From NCBI RefSeq assembly GCF_001306135.1, contig NZ_LGKP01000022.1, forward strand, positions 62,001 to 126,000: a DNA stretch of 64,000 nucleotides, in the 5' to 3' direction. Of this stretch, positions 1 to 9,649 are shown piece after piece. The notes under the pieces were generated by a model. The model was not told the DNA's origin, made no database searches, and worked only from the letters and a program-made list of their open reading frames with translations. The position numbers were made by a program, and so were the translations under genes. The DNA is from Herpetosiphon geysericola. GTDB taxonomy: Bacteria; Chloroflexota; Chloroflexia; Chloroflexales; Herpetosiphonaceae. Position 1 is the first letter of the stretch, and each line of letters begins with the position of its first letter.

Positions 1-922
1 AATTGACGTCGTTGGTTCAATTGGTTTGACCTTGGCTAACGCTCCTAAGCTCGACGAACTCGAAGCTGCTGGCACGCTCAAAGGTCAATATGTTCCAGCA
101 ACCGTGTGGGAACACATGGACTTCGGTGTCGAACGCAATGATGGTCAACCATCAATCTTCGCCGATGTTAAATTGCGCCAAGCTGTTGCTTATGCAGTCA
201 ACCGCAAGCAAATCATCGATAACGTCTTGTTCGGCAAGACCGTTGTGATGAACACCTTCTTGCCAGCCGATCACTGGGCTTATCCACCAAACGGCGAAGG
301 CTTGGAAGCATACGAATACGATGTTGAAAAAGCTAAGGCGCTCTTGGCCGAAGCTGGTTGGACTGCTGGTGCTGATGGCATCCTTGAAAAAGATGGTTCT
401 AAGCTCACGATCCAATTCTTCACCACCGAAAACAACCAAACCCGCGAAGCCGTTGCTCAATTGATCCAAGAAGACTTGAAAGCTGTCGGTATCGATGTTC
501 AATTGAACTTCGTGCCAGCAACCGATGTCTTGTTCAAGAACGGCGCAGAAGGTATCTTGGCTGGCCGCCGCTTCGACTTGGGCTTGTACGCTTGGGTCAG
601 TGGCCCAGAGCCATCGACCGCTCTGTACCTCTGTGATCAAATTCCAACCGAAGAAAACAGCTACGGCGGCCAGAACAACACTGGCTGGTGTAACCCTGAA
701 TACGATGCAGCTGCGTTGGCTTCACAAGCTGAAACCGACCGCGCCAAGCGTATTCCTTTGGTCATCGAAGCTCAAAAAGTATTCAATGCCGAATTGCCAA
801 CCTTCCCATTGTACCAACGCGTCAATGTTGGTGCTTACAACGTCAAGGTTAGCGGCTTGGACTTGAACCCAACCAGCCAAGTTGACTTCTGGAACATCGA
901 AACCTGGGATGTTACCAAGTAA
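1..922 (+). CDS. Peptide-type ABC transporter substrate-binding protein (C-terminal part)
   Basis: The frame is already open at the window edge (it reads I-D-V-V-G-S from base 2), so the gene begins upstream and only about 306 C-terminal residues are seen. The sequence has the family 5 (Opp/Dpp type) extracellular solute-binding pattern: a region resembling 'VKLRQAVAYAVNRKQI', then the AGW segment after 'AKALLAEAG', and the closing 'FPLYQRVNVGAYN' block. It should bind peptides or a similar solute outside the cell and deliver it to the permeases that follow. Codon choice is strikingly uniform (gct, ggt, aac, acc, ttg), unlike the genes downstream, which fits very high expression. Two hairpins separate it from the permease genes. 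The substrate cannot be read from sequence. Confidence 0.93.
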   Translation, partial: IDVVGSIGLTLANAPKLDELEAAGTLKGQYVPATVWEHMDFGVERNDGQPSIFADVKLRQAVAYAVNRKQIIDNVLFGKTVVMNTFLPADHWAYPPNGEGLEAYEYDVEKAKALLAEAGWTAGADGILEKDGSKLTIQFFTTENNQTREAVAQLIQEDLKAVGIDVQLNFVPATDVLFKNGAEGILAGRRFDLGLYAWVSGPEPSTALYLCDQIPTEENSYGGQNNTGWCNPEYDAAALASQAETDRAKRIPLVIEAQKVFNAELPTFPLYQRVNVGAYNVKVSGLDLNPTSQVDFWNIETWDVTK

Positions 923-937
923 TTGGTAAGCTCCTCT

Positions 938-971
938 CTACGGAGCTGCGTGCTTGCACGTAGCTCCGTAG
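938..971 (+). terminator. Strong hairpin after the binding-protein gene
   Basis: CTACGGAGCTGCGTGC pairs with GCACGTAGCTCCGTAG over 16 positions with one G-T pair, starting 16 bases after the stop codon. No long T run follows, so it may act as a 3' mRNA stabiliser or partial terminator rather than a full stop. Such hairpins are common between a highly expressed binding protein and its permeases. Confidence 0.7.
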
Positions 972-1051
972 TTGTATCCCTCGCCTTCCCACAGCTTTTT
1001 GTGAGCACCATAAATAGTTAAATCAAGACAATGTTGTCACGCCCGGATATT

Positions 1052-1092
1052 AACCACCAGACAGTGATTGTCGTGCTTGTGTGGTTTTTTTT
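1052..1092 (+). terminator. Rho-independent terminator upstream of the permease genes
   Basis: AACCAC and GTGGTT form the base of a stem, with a smaller GACA/TGTC pairing inside, and the stem is followed directly by eight T residues. Together with the 938-971 hairpin it should insulate the binding protein from the permease operon. The rest of the 325-base gap (923-1247) holds the probable promoter at 1111 and an untranslated leader. Confidence 0.7.
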
Positions 1093-1110
1093 GTAATGCG
1101 AGATAAATGG

Positions 1111-1116
1111 TACAAT
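1111..1116 (+). promoter_or_regulatory. Probable -10 box of the permease operon
   Basis: TACAAT followed by AG lies just after the terminator and 132 bases before the permease start. It resembles the -10 boxes at 11184 and 54698 (TATAATAG). No clear -35 hexamer is seen, only the T-rich terminator tail, so the call is weak. Confidence 0.4.
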
Positions 1117-1247
1117 AGGCCAGTTTTCCAAACCGATAAAATTCAATGCTCTTTTTTTGAACGTAATTTGCCGTAACCGAGTGTACTAGTTAAGAACCAT
1201 TTATCTTATCGGCAATTAACCATTTCAAGCATCTTTAGAGGTACCGC

Positions 1248-2315
1248 ATGACTGTATATCTCATTCGGCGCTTGTTTCAAGCGATTCTCGTTCTCCTGTT
1301 CTCATCGGCAGTGATCTACTCGCTGTTTGCTTTGGCTCCTGGTGGCCCCCTTGATGAGTTACGCCAAAATACTGACCCTAAGAGCCGTCCGAGTGAGGCG
1401 GATATTCAGCGTCAAGCAAAATTGCTGGGGGCTGATAAACCGTGGTACTTGTGGTATCCCACGTGGCTTGCTGGTGATACCTGGCTCGATAAAGTTGGGC
1501 TTGAACAATATGTTGGCGAACGTAAAGGGATTTTACGCTGGGATTGGGGTACCTCATGGAAGTTCCAGCGCAATGCTCCGGTCTTAGACATTATTAAAGA
1601 TAAGCTGCCTGATACACTGTGGCTGATGATCAGCTCAACGATTATTTCGTTGGTCTTGGGGATTCCGCTCGGCGTCTTTTCAGCAGTGCGCCAATATTCG
1701 TTCTTCGATTATATTTTGACCACATTTAGTTTTATCGGCTTATCATTGCCCTCCTTCTGGTTTGGGCTTTTGATTATTGCGGTATCGCTGTGGTTTAAAC
1801 GCAACGGCTGGTTCTATTTCCCTGCTGGCGATATTTTGGCCCTGCGCAATTACGAAGTGCCAGTCCTCGGTACGGTTGTCGCTGGCTCGTTCCTCGATCG
1901 GGTGATGCACTTGGTGATGCCAGTTACCGTACTTTCGATGCTCAACTTGGCCAACTGGAGCCGCTTTATGCGCGCTAGTATGCTCGAAGTGCTCAGCCAA
2001 GATTATGTGCGGACTGCCCGCGCTAAAGGGGTCAAGGAACGGGTCGTGATCTACAAGCACGCCTTCCGCAATGCGTTGATTCCCTTGATTACGATCATCG
2101 TATTTGCGATTCCTGGGGTTTTTGGTGGTGCGTTGTTTACCGAAACGGTGTTCAACTACAAGGCGCTTGGTTTTACCTTTATTAGCGCCCTTAACCTCAA
2201 AGATTATCCCTTGGCAATGGCCTTCTTGCTGATCTCATCGATCTTGCTGGTGTTTGCTACCTTGCTGGCTGATGTGCTCTATACCATTGTTGACCCACGA
2301 ATTCGACTTGACTAG
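1248..2315 (+). CDS. Peptide ABC transporter permease, DppB/OppB type
   Basis: Inner-membrane subunit of an oligopeptide/dipeptide importer, 355 residues. A first membrane helix lies at about residues 9-30, followed by an external loop of roughly 90 residues, then five further hydrophobic segments. The EAA-type cytoplasmic loop that docks on the ATPases is at about 251-280 ('TARAKGVKERVVIYKHAFRN'). GAGGT sits 5 bases before the ATG. It is followed 52 bases later by the partner permease and then both ATPases, giving the standard order B-C-D-F. The long first loop is usual for this subunit. Confidence 0.95.
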   Translation: MTVYLIRRLFQAILVLLFSSAVIYSLFALAPGGPLDELRQNTDPKSRPSEADIQRQAKLLGADKPWYLWYPTWLAGDTWLDKVGLEQYVGERKGILRWDWGTSWKFQRNAPVLDIIKDKLPDTLWLMISSTIISLVLGIPLGVFSAVRQYSFFDYILTTFSFIGLSLPSFWFGLLIIAVSLWFKRNGWFYFPAGDILALRNYEVPVLGTVVAGSFLDRVMHLVMPVTVLSMLNLANWSRFMRASMLEVLSQDYVRTARAKGVKERVVIYKHAFRNALIPLITIIVFAIPGVFGGALFTETVFNYKALGFTFISALNLKDYPLAMAFLLISSILLVFATLLADVLYTIVDPRIRLD

Positions 2316-2367
2316 TTGAGGCTCGTAGTTTTCGATTGGTTTAGCGACCCGTGTGAAAGGAAAATCC

Positions 2368-3339
2368 ATGGCTGTTTCAACAACTCAAGTCGAGGCCCGT
2401 GAGGCGAAAAAAGAAGAATATGAGCGCCCTTGGCTTGAGATTCTCAAACGCTTTTCGCGTCACCGCTTTGCGGTTGCAAGCGTAGTGGTTTTGTTTGTGA
2501 TGATTGTGGCAGTTACCTTTGGGCCATTATTTATGCCCTTTGGTGAAACTGATACCGCTGTTACCAAAAAAGATCAACCACCAGGCACCGAATATGTAGT
2601 GCCAAAAAATCTTTACTATAACAGTATTGGTGGCGATGTGCGGACTGCCGCAGGCACGACTCTGACCTTCTGGCTTGGCTCAGATGGAATTGGCCGCGAT
2701 TTGCTGACCCGTTTGCTGTATGCAGGCCGCGTGTCGCTGTATATTGCGGTTGCAGTTACCTTGCTCAGTGAATTAATCGGGATTATCATTGGTGTGATCA
2801 GTGGCTACTTTGGCGGGATTGTCGATGCCTTTGCAATGCGCTTTGTCGACTTCCTCAACACCTTGCCGTTGCTGCCAATTCTGCTGATTATCTCGACAAT
2901 TCTTGAGCCAACGGTCAATCTGCTAATTTTGATCTTGGTGTTCTTTAGTTGGACTGGCGGCGCCCGCTTGATGCGTGGCCAAATCTTGAGCTTACGCGAG
3001 CAAGAATACGTTTCTGCTTCGCGGGCCTTGGGTGCTTCCAACTTGCGGATTATGTTCCGCCACCTGGTGCCAAACGCCTTGGCTCCCAACATCGTTAATG
3101 CCTCATTGGCCTTGAGCGGTGTGATGATTACCGAAGCAGCCTTGAGCTTCTTGGGCTTCGGGGTCAAGTTGCCAGCTGCTTCGTGGGGCAATATGCTCAA
3201 AGGTGTCAACACCACGATTCTAGAAAAATATACGTGGCAAGCCTTCTTCCCGGGGCTGGCAATCTTTATTTGTTCATTGTGCTTCAATTTTATTGGCGAT
3301 GGCTTGCGCGACGCTCTTGACCCACGCGCCAAACGCTAA
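2368..3339 (+). CDS. Peptide ABC transporter permease, DppC/OppC type
   Basis: Second membrane subunit of the same importer, 323 residues from the ATG at 2368. GAAAGGA lies 6 bases upstream, whereas the in-frame GTG at 2353 has no such site, so I prefer 2368. The cytoplasmic N-terminus is charged ('EAREAKKEEYERPW'), followed by a first helix near residues 32-52, a long external loop and the EAA loop near 218-240 ('ALGASNLRIMFRHLVPNA'). It ends with the usual 'GDGLRDALDPRAKR' tail of DppC proteins. Confidence 0.95.
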   Translation: MAVSTTQVEAREAKKEEYERPWLEILKRFSRHRFAVASVVVLFVMIVAVTFGPLFMPFGETDTAVTKKDQPPGTEYVVPKNLYYNSIGGDVRTAAGTTLTFWLGSDGIGRDLLTRLLYAGRVSLYIAVAVTLLSELIGIIIGVISGYFGGIVDAFAMRFVDFLNTLPLLPILLIISTILEPTVNLLILILVFFSWTGGARLMRGQILSLREQEYVSASRALGASNLRIMFRHLVPNALAPNIVNASLALSGVMITEAALSFLGFGVKLPAASWGNMLKGVNTTILEKYTWQAFFPGLAIFICSLCFNFIGDGLRDALDPRAKR

Positions 3340-3370
3340 CCTGTAATTCTTGCTAGATAGGGGCATGCTT

Positions 3371-4339
3371 GTGGCTCAATCCGATGTTTTGTTGAAACTC
3401 AAGGGTGTCAAAACCTACTTTTTCACCGATGAAGGCACTGTTCATGCCGTCGATGGCCTCGATTTTCAGGTGCGTCGTGGCGAAACCTTAGGGATTGTCG
3501 GTGAATCAGGCTGTGGCAAAAGCGTAACGTCCATGTCGATTCTACGCTTGCTGGGCAAAACTGGTAAAGTCATCGAAGGCGAAATCATGTTCGATGGCGA
3601 AAATTTGCTCGACTTGAGTGAAGAAGAAATGCGCAAAATCCGTGGTAATCGGATTTCAATGATTTTTCAACAGCCAACGACCTGTCTGAATCCTGTTTTC
3701 CGGATTGGCGAACAGATTATCGAGGCCTTGCAAATTCACCAAGGGCTTTCGGGCGAGGAAGCCAATAAACGCACGATTGAGCTTTTGACCTTAGTCGGTT
3801 TGCCCGACCCCGTGCGTCGGATGCGCTCGTTCCCTCACGAAATTTCCGGCGGTCAGGCCCAACGGGTGATGATCGCAATGGCGTTGGCATGTAACCCAGA
3901 ATTGTTGATTGCTGACGAACCAACGACTGCACTTGACGTAACGATTCAAGCCCAAATCTTGGATCTGATGCGCGAGTTGCGCGAAAAAGTTAATACTGCA
4001 ATTATTTTGATTACCCACGACTTAGGGGTTGTGGCCGAAATGGCCGAAAATGTGATGGTTATGTATGCAGGCAGGGCGGTCGAATATGCCCCTGTCCATG
4101 CGCTGTTTGAGGCACCCAAACACCCCTATACCCAAGGCTTGATCGCTTCAACTCCGGTTTTGGGCAATGTGCGTGATGAACTAGAAACAATTCCTGGTCA
4201 GGTTCCAAGCTTGTTGAACCCGCCTGCTGGTTGTCGTTTTGCTTCACGCTGCGCCCATCGGATGGATCAATGTACCCAAGAAGAACCCCCGTTGATCAAG
4301 CTCGAAGGTGATCGACTGGTACGTTGCTGGTTGTACTAG
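3371..4339 (+). CDS. Peptide ABC transporter ATPase, DppD/OppD type
   Basis: Cytoplasmic ATPase of the importer, 322 residues. Walker A GESGCGKS is at about 43-50, the signature SGGQAQR near 159 and Walker B LLIADEP near 177. The C-terminal oligopeptide/dipeptide domain carries cysteines ([10 protein letters not shown] and DQC) that in some relatives hold an iron-sulphur cluster. The start is uncertain: AGGGG at 3359-3363 is 7 bases before GTG 3371 but only one base before ATG 3365, so GTG seems better; a TTG at 3350 is possible but unlikely. Confidence 0.94.
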   Translation: MAQSDVLLKLKGVKTYFFTDEGTVHAVDGLDFQVRRGETLGIVGESGCGKSVTSMSILRLLGKTGKVIEGEIMFDGENLLDLSEEEMRKIRGNRISMIFQQPTTCLNPVFRIGEQIIEALQIHQGLSGEEANKRTIELLTLVGLPDPVRRMRSFPHEISGGQAQRVMIAMALACNPELLIADEPTTALDVTIQAQILDLMRELREKVNTAIILITHDLGVVAEMAENVMVMYAGRAVEYAPVHALFEAPKHPYTQGLIASTPVLGNVRDELETIPGQVPSLLNPPAGCRFASRCAHRMDQCTQEEPPLIKLEGDRLVRCWLY

Positions 4340-4351
4340 AAGAGGTTTTAC

Positions 4352-5341
4352 ATGACTGTTTCCAACAGTACCAGTGAGCATTTGCTTGAGGTACGCAATC
4401 TCAAGAAATATTTCCCAATTAAAGGTGGCTTGATGCGCCGCACTGTCGCCGAGGTTAAGGCACTTGATGGCGTTAGTTTTAGCATCAAGAAGGGCGAAAC
4501 GCTTGGTTTAGTCGGTGAATCTGGCTGTGGCAAAACGACCACTGGCCGCACAGTTCTGCGCTTGATTCCACCTTCTGGTGGTCAAGTGCTGTTTGAAGGC
4601 CAAGATGTGCTCAAGGCAAGCGCTGGCCAGATGCGCGTCCTGCGGCGCAATATGCAAATTGTGTTTCAAGACCCTTATGCCTCGCTCAACCCACGGATTC
4701 CCGTAGGCCAAAGTATTGCCGAGGGCTTGAAAATTCACAATATTGGTACGCCCAGGGAGCGGCTTGACCAGGTTGCCCAGGTGCTGGAACGGGTCGGCTT
4801 GAATTCAAGCCACATGCGCCGCTTCCCGCACGAGTTTTCTGGCGGCCAACGCCAACGGATCGGGATTGCCCGCGCCTTGGTGATGCAACCAAAATTGATT
4901 GTCTGCGATGAGCCAGTTTCGGCCTTGGACGTGTCGATTCAAGCCCAAGTGCTTAACTTGTTGAATGACTTGCAAAAAGATTTGGGCCTGACTTATCTGT
5001 TTATTGCCCATAACTTAAGCGTTGTTGAGCATATTAGCAATCGGGTGGGTGTGATGTATTTGGGGCGTATGGTCGAGCTTTCAAGCCGCGACCAATTGTT
5101 CCGCAAGCCAATGCACCCGTATACCAAAGCCTTGATGTCGGCAATTCCCTTGCCCGACCCAACCATCAAGCGCGACCGGATTATCTTGGAAGGCGATGTG
5201 CCAAGCCCGGTTAATCCACCAAGCGGCTGTCGCTTCCACCCACGCTGCTGGCTGGCGCAAGATATTTGTAAACACGACGACCCCGCCTTTGAGGAAAAAG
5301 AGCCAGGCCACTTTGTTGCTTGTCACTTTGCTCAGGGGTAA
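4352..5341 (+). CDS. Peptide ABC transporter ATPase, DppF/OppF type
   Basis: Second ATPase of the importer, 329 residues, starting 12 bases after its partner with AGAGG upstream. Walker [10 protein letters not shown] is near residue 54, signature SGGQRQR near 163 and Walker [11 protein letters not shown] near 184. The C-terminus has the [12 protein letters not shown] motif of the dipeptide/oligopeptide subfamily. With the DppD-type subunit it forms the heterodimeric motor. A hairpin terminator follows at 5367. Confidence 0.95.
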   Translation: MTVSNSTSEHLLEVRNLKKYFPIKGGLMRRTVAEVKALDGVSFSIKKGETLGLVGESGCGKTTTGRTVLRLIPPSGGQVLFEGQDVLKASAGQMRVLRRNMQIVFQDPYASLNPRIPVGQSIAEGLKIHNIGTPRERLDQVAQVLERVGLNSSHMRRFPHEFSGGQRQRIGIARALVMQPKLIVCDEPVSALDVSIQAQVLNLLNDLQKDLGLTYLFIAHNLSVVEHISNRVGVMYLGRMVELSSRDQLFRKPMHPYTKALMSAIPLPDPTIKRDRIILEGDVPSPVNPPSGCRFHPRCWLAQDICKHDDPAFEEKEPGHFVACHFAQG

Positions 5342-5366
5342 ACAGCGTGTTGGGATAACGCATCAG

Positions 5367-5393
5367 AACCGAGGCGGCTTTGCTACCTCGGTT
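5367..5393 (+). terminator. Terminator at the end of the ABC operon
   Basis: AACCGAGG and CCTCGGTT form a perfect 8-base stem with an 11-base loop, followed by CGTTGTTT. It lies 26 bases after the ATPase stop and separates the operon from the second binding protein. Confidence 0.7.
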
Positions 5394-5594
5394 CGTTGTT
5401 TAACCAGCTAAAGATCTGATGAGAAACCCCATTTGTGGCCTAAATATGGCTTGGCTGCATTCGACAAAAATGCGGGGCTGCGCTACACTACCTGTTGCTT
5501 AAAAGTGATCGAACGTTGCGGTTTGAATAAATTAGAGCGTCAACGATCGGCAAGTTTTTTGGCTTGCACGATGGTTGGCCTTGGATTGATGCTG

Positions 5595-7343
5595 ATGAAA
5601 TTGCGTTTTAGCCTTGCGCTTCTGCTGTGTTTGAGTTTGGTTGGGTGTAGTGTTGAGGGTGGTGCGCCAGTTGGTCAGCCAACGGTGCAAGTTCAAACTC
5701 CACTGCCAACAACCAATCCCGCCACAAGCAATCTATGGACATTGGGTCTGACTGAAGAACCAGTCGATCTGTATCCCTATAGTTATGCGTTTCGGGGCGC
5801 TGCACCTTTGATTGAATTACTCTACCCAGCTCCGTTGACGGTGGTGAACGAAGCCTATACCACAACGGGCGTTTTGGAGCGCGTGCCATCGTTTGAAAAT
5901 GGCGATGTGCAATATATTACAACTACCGTTAATCTTGATTCCAATGGCGTGATTACCACGACCCAAACCGAGACGATTACCAGCGTGCGCCAGTTGACGG
6001 TTACTTATCGCTGGAATAAAAATCTGCAATGGGAGGACGGCCAGCCATTAACCGCTGCTGATTCGGTTTTTGCCTACAAGTTGCTGCGTGGCAGTGCCTC
6101 GACCGCCCAATTGGCAACCCAAAGCGACCTAACCGCTGATTATGTGGCGCTTGATGAATATACGACGCGGGCTTATTTGCCACCAGAGCGCGATGATCCA
6201 AACTATTTGATTACGGTTTGGACGCCGTTGCCAGCTCATCTGTTTGAAGGCGAGCCAAGTGCCAAACAAGTGAGCGATCGTTTAGGTCAATCGCCGCTTA
6301 GCTATGGCCCGTATAAGCTCAAAGCTTGGACTGCTGGCACGCAATTGGAGTTTGTGCGCCGCGAAGGCCAAGCTGAACAATTGCCAAGCACGATTGTTGC
6401 CCGCCTCTACCCTGATATTGCCATGATGCGCGATGACGTGCTGAGTGGGCGGGTTGATGTAGCCTGGACTGAAGGCTCGTTGGAACAATTAGCACCTGAG
6501 CTTAAAACCGACGTGCAATCCAAAACCTTGCAACTCTTGCAAGCGCCCAACCCAATTTGGGAACATATTGATATGAACTTGGCAGTTGTGGCTTTGCAAG
6601 ATATTCGGATGCGCCAAGCGATTGCCCATGGCTTTGATCGTGAAGCAATTAGCACCAGTTTGTATGGCTCGCCCAAGGCCGTTTTGCATAGCTGGTTGGC
6701 TGCCGAATCGTGGGCCTTTGATCCGACTACAGCGGTCAGCTATACCTTTGATCCTGATTACTCGCGCGAATTGCTTGATCAGATGAATTATCTTGATACC
6801 AATAGCGATGGTTTGCGCGAGCGTCCTGATGGCTCGCCGTTCCAATTAACCTTGACGACGTCGGCTCAAACCCCAATTCGCCAACGGCTTAGCGAACAAT
6901 TTGTGAGCGATATGCGAGTGATTGGGATTGATATTAAAATTGAGGCCTTGTCAACGACCGATCTCTATAGCCAGCAAGGGCCATTGTTTGGTCGGCGCTT
7001 TGAGTTGGCTTTGTTTGGCTGGTTGCGCAGCGTTGACCCCGATGGGGCAGTGCTGTGGAGTTGCGCCGCGATTCCCAACCAAATTAATGGCTACTCTGGT
7101 GATAACTTTACTGGCTGGTGTATGGATACTGCTGATCGGGCTATTCGCACCGCCACCAGTTCGCTTGATCCTGAAGTGCGCAAAGCAGCCTATAGCCAAC
7201 AGCAGGAAATTTTTACCCGCGAGTTGCCAGTCTTGCCAGTGATTACGCGCCAAACCACAGTGCTGCTTGCGCCACGTATTCGCGGCGTTCAGCCCCAACC
7301 GTTGGCGCCAATTACTTGGAACTTGAGTGCTTGGCAACGCTAA
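5595..7343 (+). CDS. Lipoprotein substrate-binding protein, family 5 (peptide type)
   Basis: About 582 residues. The N-terminus MKLRFSLALLLCLSLVGC is a lipoprotein signal with lipobox LVGC and Cys18, so the start must be 5595 or the ATG at 5589; the frame is open back to 5433 but that would bury the signal peptide. The body matches family 5 solute-binding proteins: 'WEDGQPLTAADSVFAYKLL' early, 'DIRMRQAIAHGFDREAIS' in the middle and 'FELALFGWLRSVDPDG' late. It resembles the truncated binding protein at the window start and probably feeds the same permeases. A Pro/Thr-rich linker follows the lipid anchor. It is downstream of a terminator, so it may have its own promoter. Confidence 0.92.
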   Translation: MKLRFSLALLLCLSLVGCSVEGGAPVGQPTVQVQTPLPTTNPATSNLWTLGLTEEPVDLYPYSYAFRGAAPLIELLYPAPLTVVNEAYTTTGVLERVPSFENGDVQYITTTVNLDSNGVITTTQTETITSVRQLTVTYRWNKNLQWEDGQPLTAADSVFAYKLLRGSASTAQLATQSDLTADYVALDEYTTRAYLPPERDDPNYLITVWTPLPAHLFEGEPSAKQVSDRLGQSPLSYGPYKLKAWTAGTQLEFVRREGQAEQLPSTIVARLYPDIAMMRDDVLSGRVDVAWTEGSLEQLAPELKTDVQSKTLQLLQAPNPIWEHIDMNLAVVALQDIRMRQAIAHGFDREAISTSLYGSPKAVLHSWLAAESWAFDPTTAVSYTFDPDYSRELLDQMNYLDTNSDGLRERPDGSPFQLTLTTSAQTPIRQRLSEQFVSDMRVIGIDIKIEALSTTDLYSQQGPLFGRRFELALFGWLRSVDPDGAVLWSCAAIPNQINGYSGDNFTGWCMDTADRAIRTATSSLDPEVRKAAYSQQQEIFTRELPVLPVITRQTTVLLAPRIRGVQPQPLAPITWNLSAWQR

Positions 7344-7409
7344 CGGCCTGAATTATGCTTAATCAAGCGAACTGAACAACTGACAATCAACGTGGATTAA
7401 GCTAAATCT

Positions 7410-8354
7410 ATGCGCTTATTAATTGGCATTGTGCTGTTAAACTTAGTCTGGTGTAGCTTCCGCCCCCAAGAACGCCAAATTCTCTGGGGGTGGTTTTTGC
7501 GTATTTGGCCCCGTTTGCGGCCAATTTTGGGCTGGTTTTTTATTTTGATTGGCATTTTGGGTGTCATTTTGCCCATTCTGCAAGGCTTGATTTTCTTGGT
7601 GCTTGGTTCGGCGCTAATTGGCCCACGCCATCGGCTGATTCGGCTGACGCGGGTGCTGTATAAACGCTTTTTACGCTGGCTGGCAACGCGGCCCAATCGG
7701 CTGCTGGCTTGGCTCGGACGCTTTGGCATCAGTTCGTTGCGCACCCTGAATCAGCAAATTCAACGCCTGAAGGATTATCGTGCGCGCTATTATCGCAAGC
7801 ATCGATTAATTCGCTTGGCGATTGTGCCACCAGCAGCGGTTATTAGCGAGCTTAATCACTATCGGCTACGCTATGATCCAAGTTATCGCCATGGCTTGCC
7901 GCCACATATTGTGTTGGTGCCAAGTAGCCTACCGCTTGATCGCGATGCATTTGAAGCGCAGATTGTGACAGCACTTCAGGAGTATCCCGCGTTTGAATTG
8001 ACGCTGGATCAGGTGCAAATTGCGCCAATGCAGCATCGCTTGGTGGTTACGCCGAGCCAAGGCCAAGCAGCAATTGAACAGCTTCACGCCATGTTGCCCA
8101 CAACCAGGCCAATTAAACGCCGCCCATGGCCAGCGCTGACGCTTGGCAAATTATTGCAATATAGTAGTTTGGAAAGTGCCCAAGCATGGGTAGCTGAAAG
8201 CTGGCAACCCCAAAGCTGGCAGGTTACTGAGGTGGTGTTGTTTGAAGAACGTTTTGGCCATATGTGGCACGAAGTGCGGCGTTTTCGCTTAGCCCAAGCG
8301 CCCATGAAGCAGACGGAGTATGTTAAGATAGATGATATTAACTATTCTGGCTAA
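7410..8354 (+). CDS. Membrane protein with two N-terminal hydrophobic segments, function unknown
   Basis: 314 residues. Hydrophobic stretches at about 1-15 and 36-72 are followed by a strongly basic region ('RHRLIRLTRVLYKRFLRWLA') and a soluble domain of about 200 residues. The second hydrophobic segment, ILGVILPILQGLIFLVLGSA, recalls the PGPGW-type small membrane proteins, though the PGPGW motif itself is not present. The C-terminal domain has the look of an FHA-adjacent or DUF3662-like N-terminal domain ('VPSSLPLDRDAFEAQIVTAL') but I cannot name it with certainty. It lies 66 bases after the binding protein and 38 bases before gdhA. Confidence 0.75.
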   Translation: MRLLIGIVLLNLVWCSFRPQERQILWGWFLRIWPRLRPILGWFFILIGILGVILPILQGLIFLVLGSALIGPRHRLIRLTRVLYKRFLRWLATRPNRLLAWLGRFGISSLRTLNQQIQRLKDYRARYYRKHRLIRLAIVPPAAVISELNHYRLRYDPSYRHGLPPHIVLVPSSLPLDRDAFEAQIVTALQEYPAFELTLDQVQIAPMQHRLVVTPSQGQAAIEQLHAMLPTTRPIKRRPWPALTLGKLLQYSSLESAQAWVAESWQPQSWQVTEVVLFEERFGHMWHEVRRFRLAQAPMKQTEYVKIDDINYSG

Positions 8355-8392
8355 AGCAATGCTGCTTACACTCACTGCCGAGGAGTTTTACG

Positions 8393-9643
8393 ATGATTGA
8401 AACCACAATGGCAACCGCCCAGCGTCAATTTGATATTGCCGCTGAATTGCTGGACTTGGAACCGGAAGTTCGGGATTTGTTGCGCTCGCCGCGGCGTGAG
8501 TTGATCGTCCATTTTCCGGTTAAATTGGATAATGGTCGGGTGCGCAATTTGACTGGCTATCGTGTGCACCACAATATTACTCGTGGCCCAACCCTTGGTG
8601 GTTTGCGCTTGCAATCGGCAGCCACGCTCGAAGAAATGCAAGCCCTCGCCATGTGGATGACCTGGAGCTGTGCAATTGTCCAAATTCCCTATGGTGGCGC
8701 CAAAGGGGCGATTGTCTGTGACCATCGCGAGCTAAGCAACGGCGAATTAGAACGGATTATTCGGCGCTATGTGACCGAAATTACCCCCTTGATCGGTGCT
8801 GAACGCGATGTGATGATGCCTGATCTCAACACCAACGAGCAAACCATGGCTTGGGTGATGGATACCTATTCGATGCATCATGGCTATACCATGCCCTCGG
8901 TGGCAACGGGCAAACCAGTGCAAGTTGGCGGCTCGCAGGGCCATGGCCAAGGAACTGCGCGTGGTTTGTGCTATAGCGTGCGCCAAGCGGCCAGCAAGAT
9001 TGGCCTCGATTTGGCGGGAGCGCGGGTTGTGATGCAAGGTTCTGGCACAACTGGGCGCTTGGTTTTGCAATTTTTGGCCGAAATGGGCTGCCAGATTATC
9101 GCTGCTAGCGACGATAACACCGGCGTGGTTGCTGAAACTGAGGCTGGAATTGATGTCGCTTCGTTGATTGAGCATCGAATCACAACCGACGGCGTTGCCA
9201 ATTTGGCGGGCACAAAGCCAATTAGCCACAACGAATTGCTCGAATTGCCATGCGATATTTTGGTCTTAGCAGCAGGCCAAAATGATATTAGCGGAGCCAA
9301 TGCAGGGCGGGTGCAAGCCAAAATTGTGGTCGAGCTGGCCAATGGCCCAATCACGCCAACAGGCGACTCGATTCTGGCCAACAAAAATATTATGGTTGTG
9401 CCCGATATTCTAGCCAACGCTGGCGGGATTGTCGTCTCCTACTTCGAATGGGTCCAAGGCTTGCAAGAGTTTTTCTGGACTGAGCGCGAGGTGCATGGCG
9501 AATTATCGACAACCATGGAACGAGCCTTTAACGAGGTCTACACGGTCGCCCAAGAGCGCTTTGTGCCCTTGCGCACTGCTGCCTACTTGCTCGCCGTTGA
9601 TCGAGTGGTTCGGGCGATGGCGATGCGCGGGATTTATCCATAA
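8393..9643 (+). CDS. gdhA: Glutamate dehydrogenase (Glu/Leu/Phe/Val dehydrogenase family)
   Basis: Converts glutamate to 2-oxoglutarate and ammonia, or the reverse, in the cytoplasm; 416 residues, normal for the hexameric family. The substrate-binding block PYGGAKGAI holds the catalytic lysine near 104, and PDLNTNEQTMAW holds the catalytic aspartate. The Rossmann dinucleotide site is VVMQGSGTTGRL near 211; the usual GFGNVG is here GSGTTG, a mild departure. The start ATG follows GAGGAG with 7 bases between. Its C-terminus 'AMAMRGIYP' matches the family. Leucine or other amino-acid dehydrogenase activity cannot be ruled out from sequence, but the length and motifs favour glutamate. Confidence 0.93.
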   Translation: MIETTMATAQRQFDIAAELLDLEPEVRDLLRSPRRELIVHFPVKLDNGRVRNLTGYRVHHNITRGPTLGGLRLQSAATLEEMQALAMWMTWSCAIVQIPYGGAKGAIVCDHRELSNGELERIIRRYVTEITPLIGAERDVMMPDLNTNEQTMAWVMDTYSMHHGYTMPSVATGKPVQVGGSQGHGQGTARGLCYSVRQAASKIGLDLAGARVVMQGSGTTGRLVLQFLAEMGCQIIAASDDNTGVVAETEAGIDVASLIEHRITTDGVANLAGTKPISHNELLELPCDILVLAAGQNDISGANAGRVQAKIVVELANGPITPTGDSILANKNIMVVPDILANAGGIVVSYFEWVQGLQEFFWTEREVHGELSTTMERAFNEVYTVAQERFVPLRTAAYLLAVDRVVRAMAMRGIYP

Positions 9644-9649
9644 TTTTTA

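Noticed and set aside
152-640. 162-codon minus-strand frame inside the first binding-protein gene
   Set aside because: Antisense to a strongly conserved gene with consistent codon use; no start signal.
5433-5594. Longer start for the second binding protein
   Set aside because: It would put 54 residues before a clear lipoprotein signal peptide.
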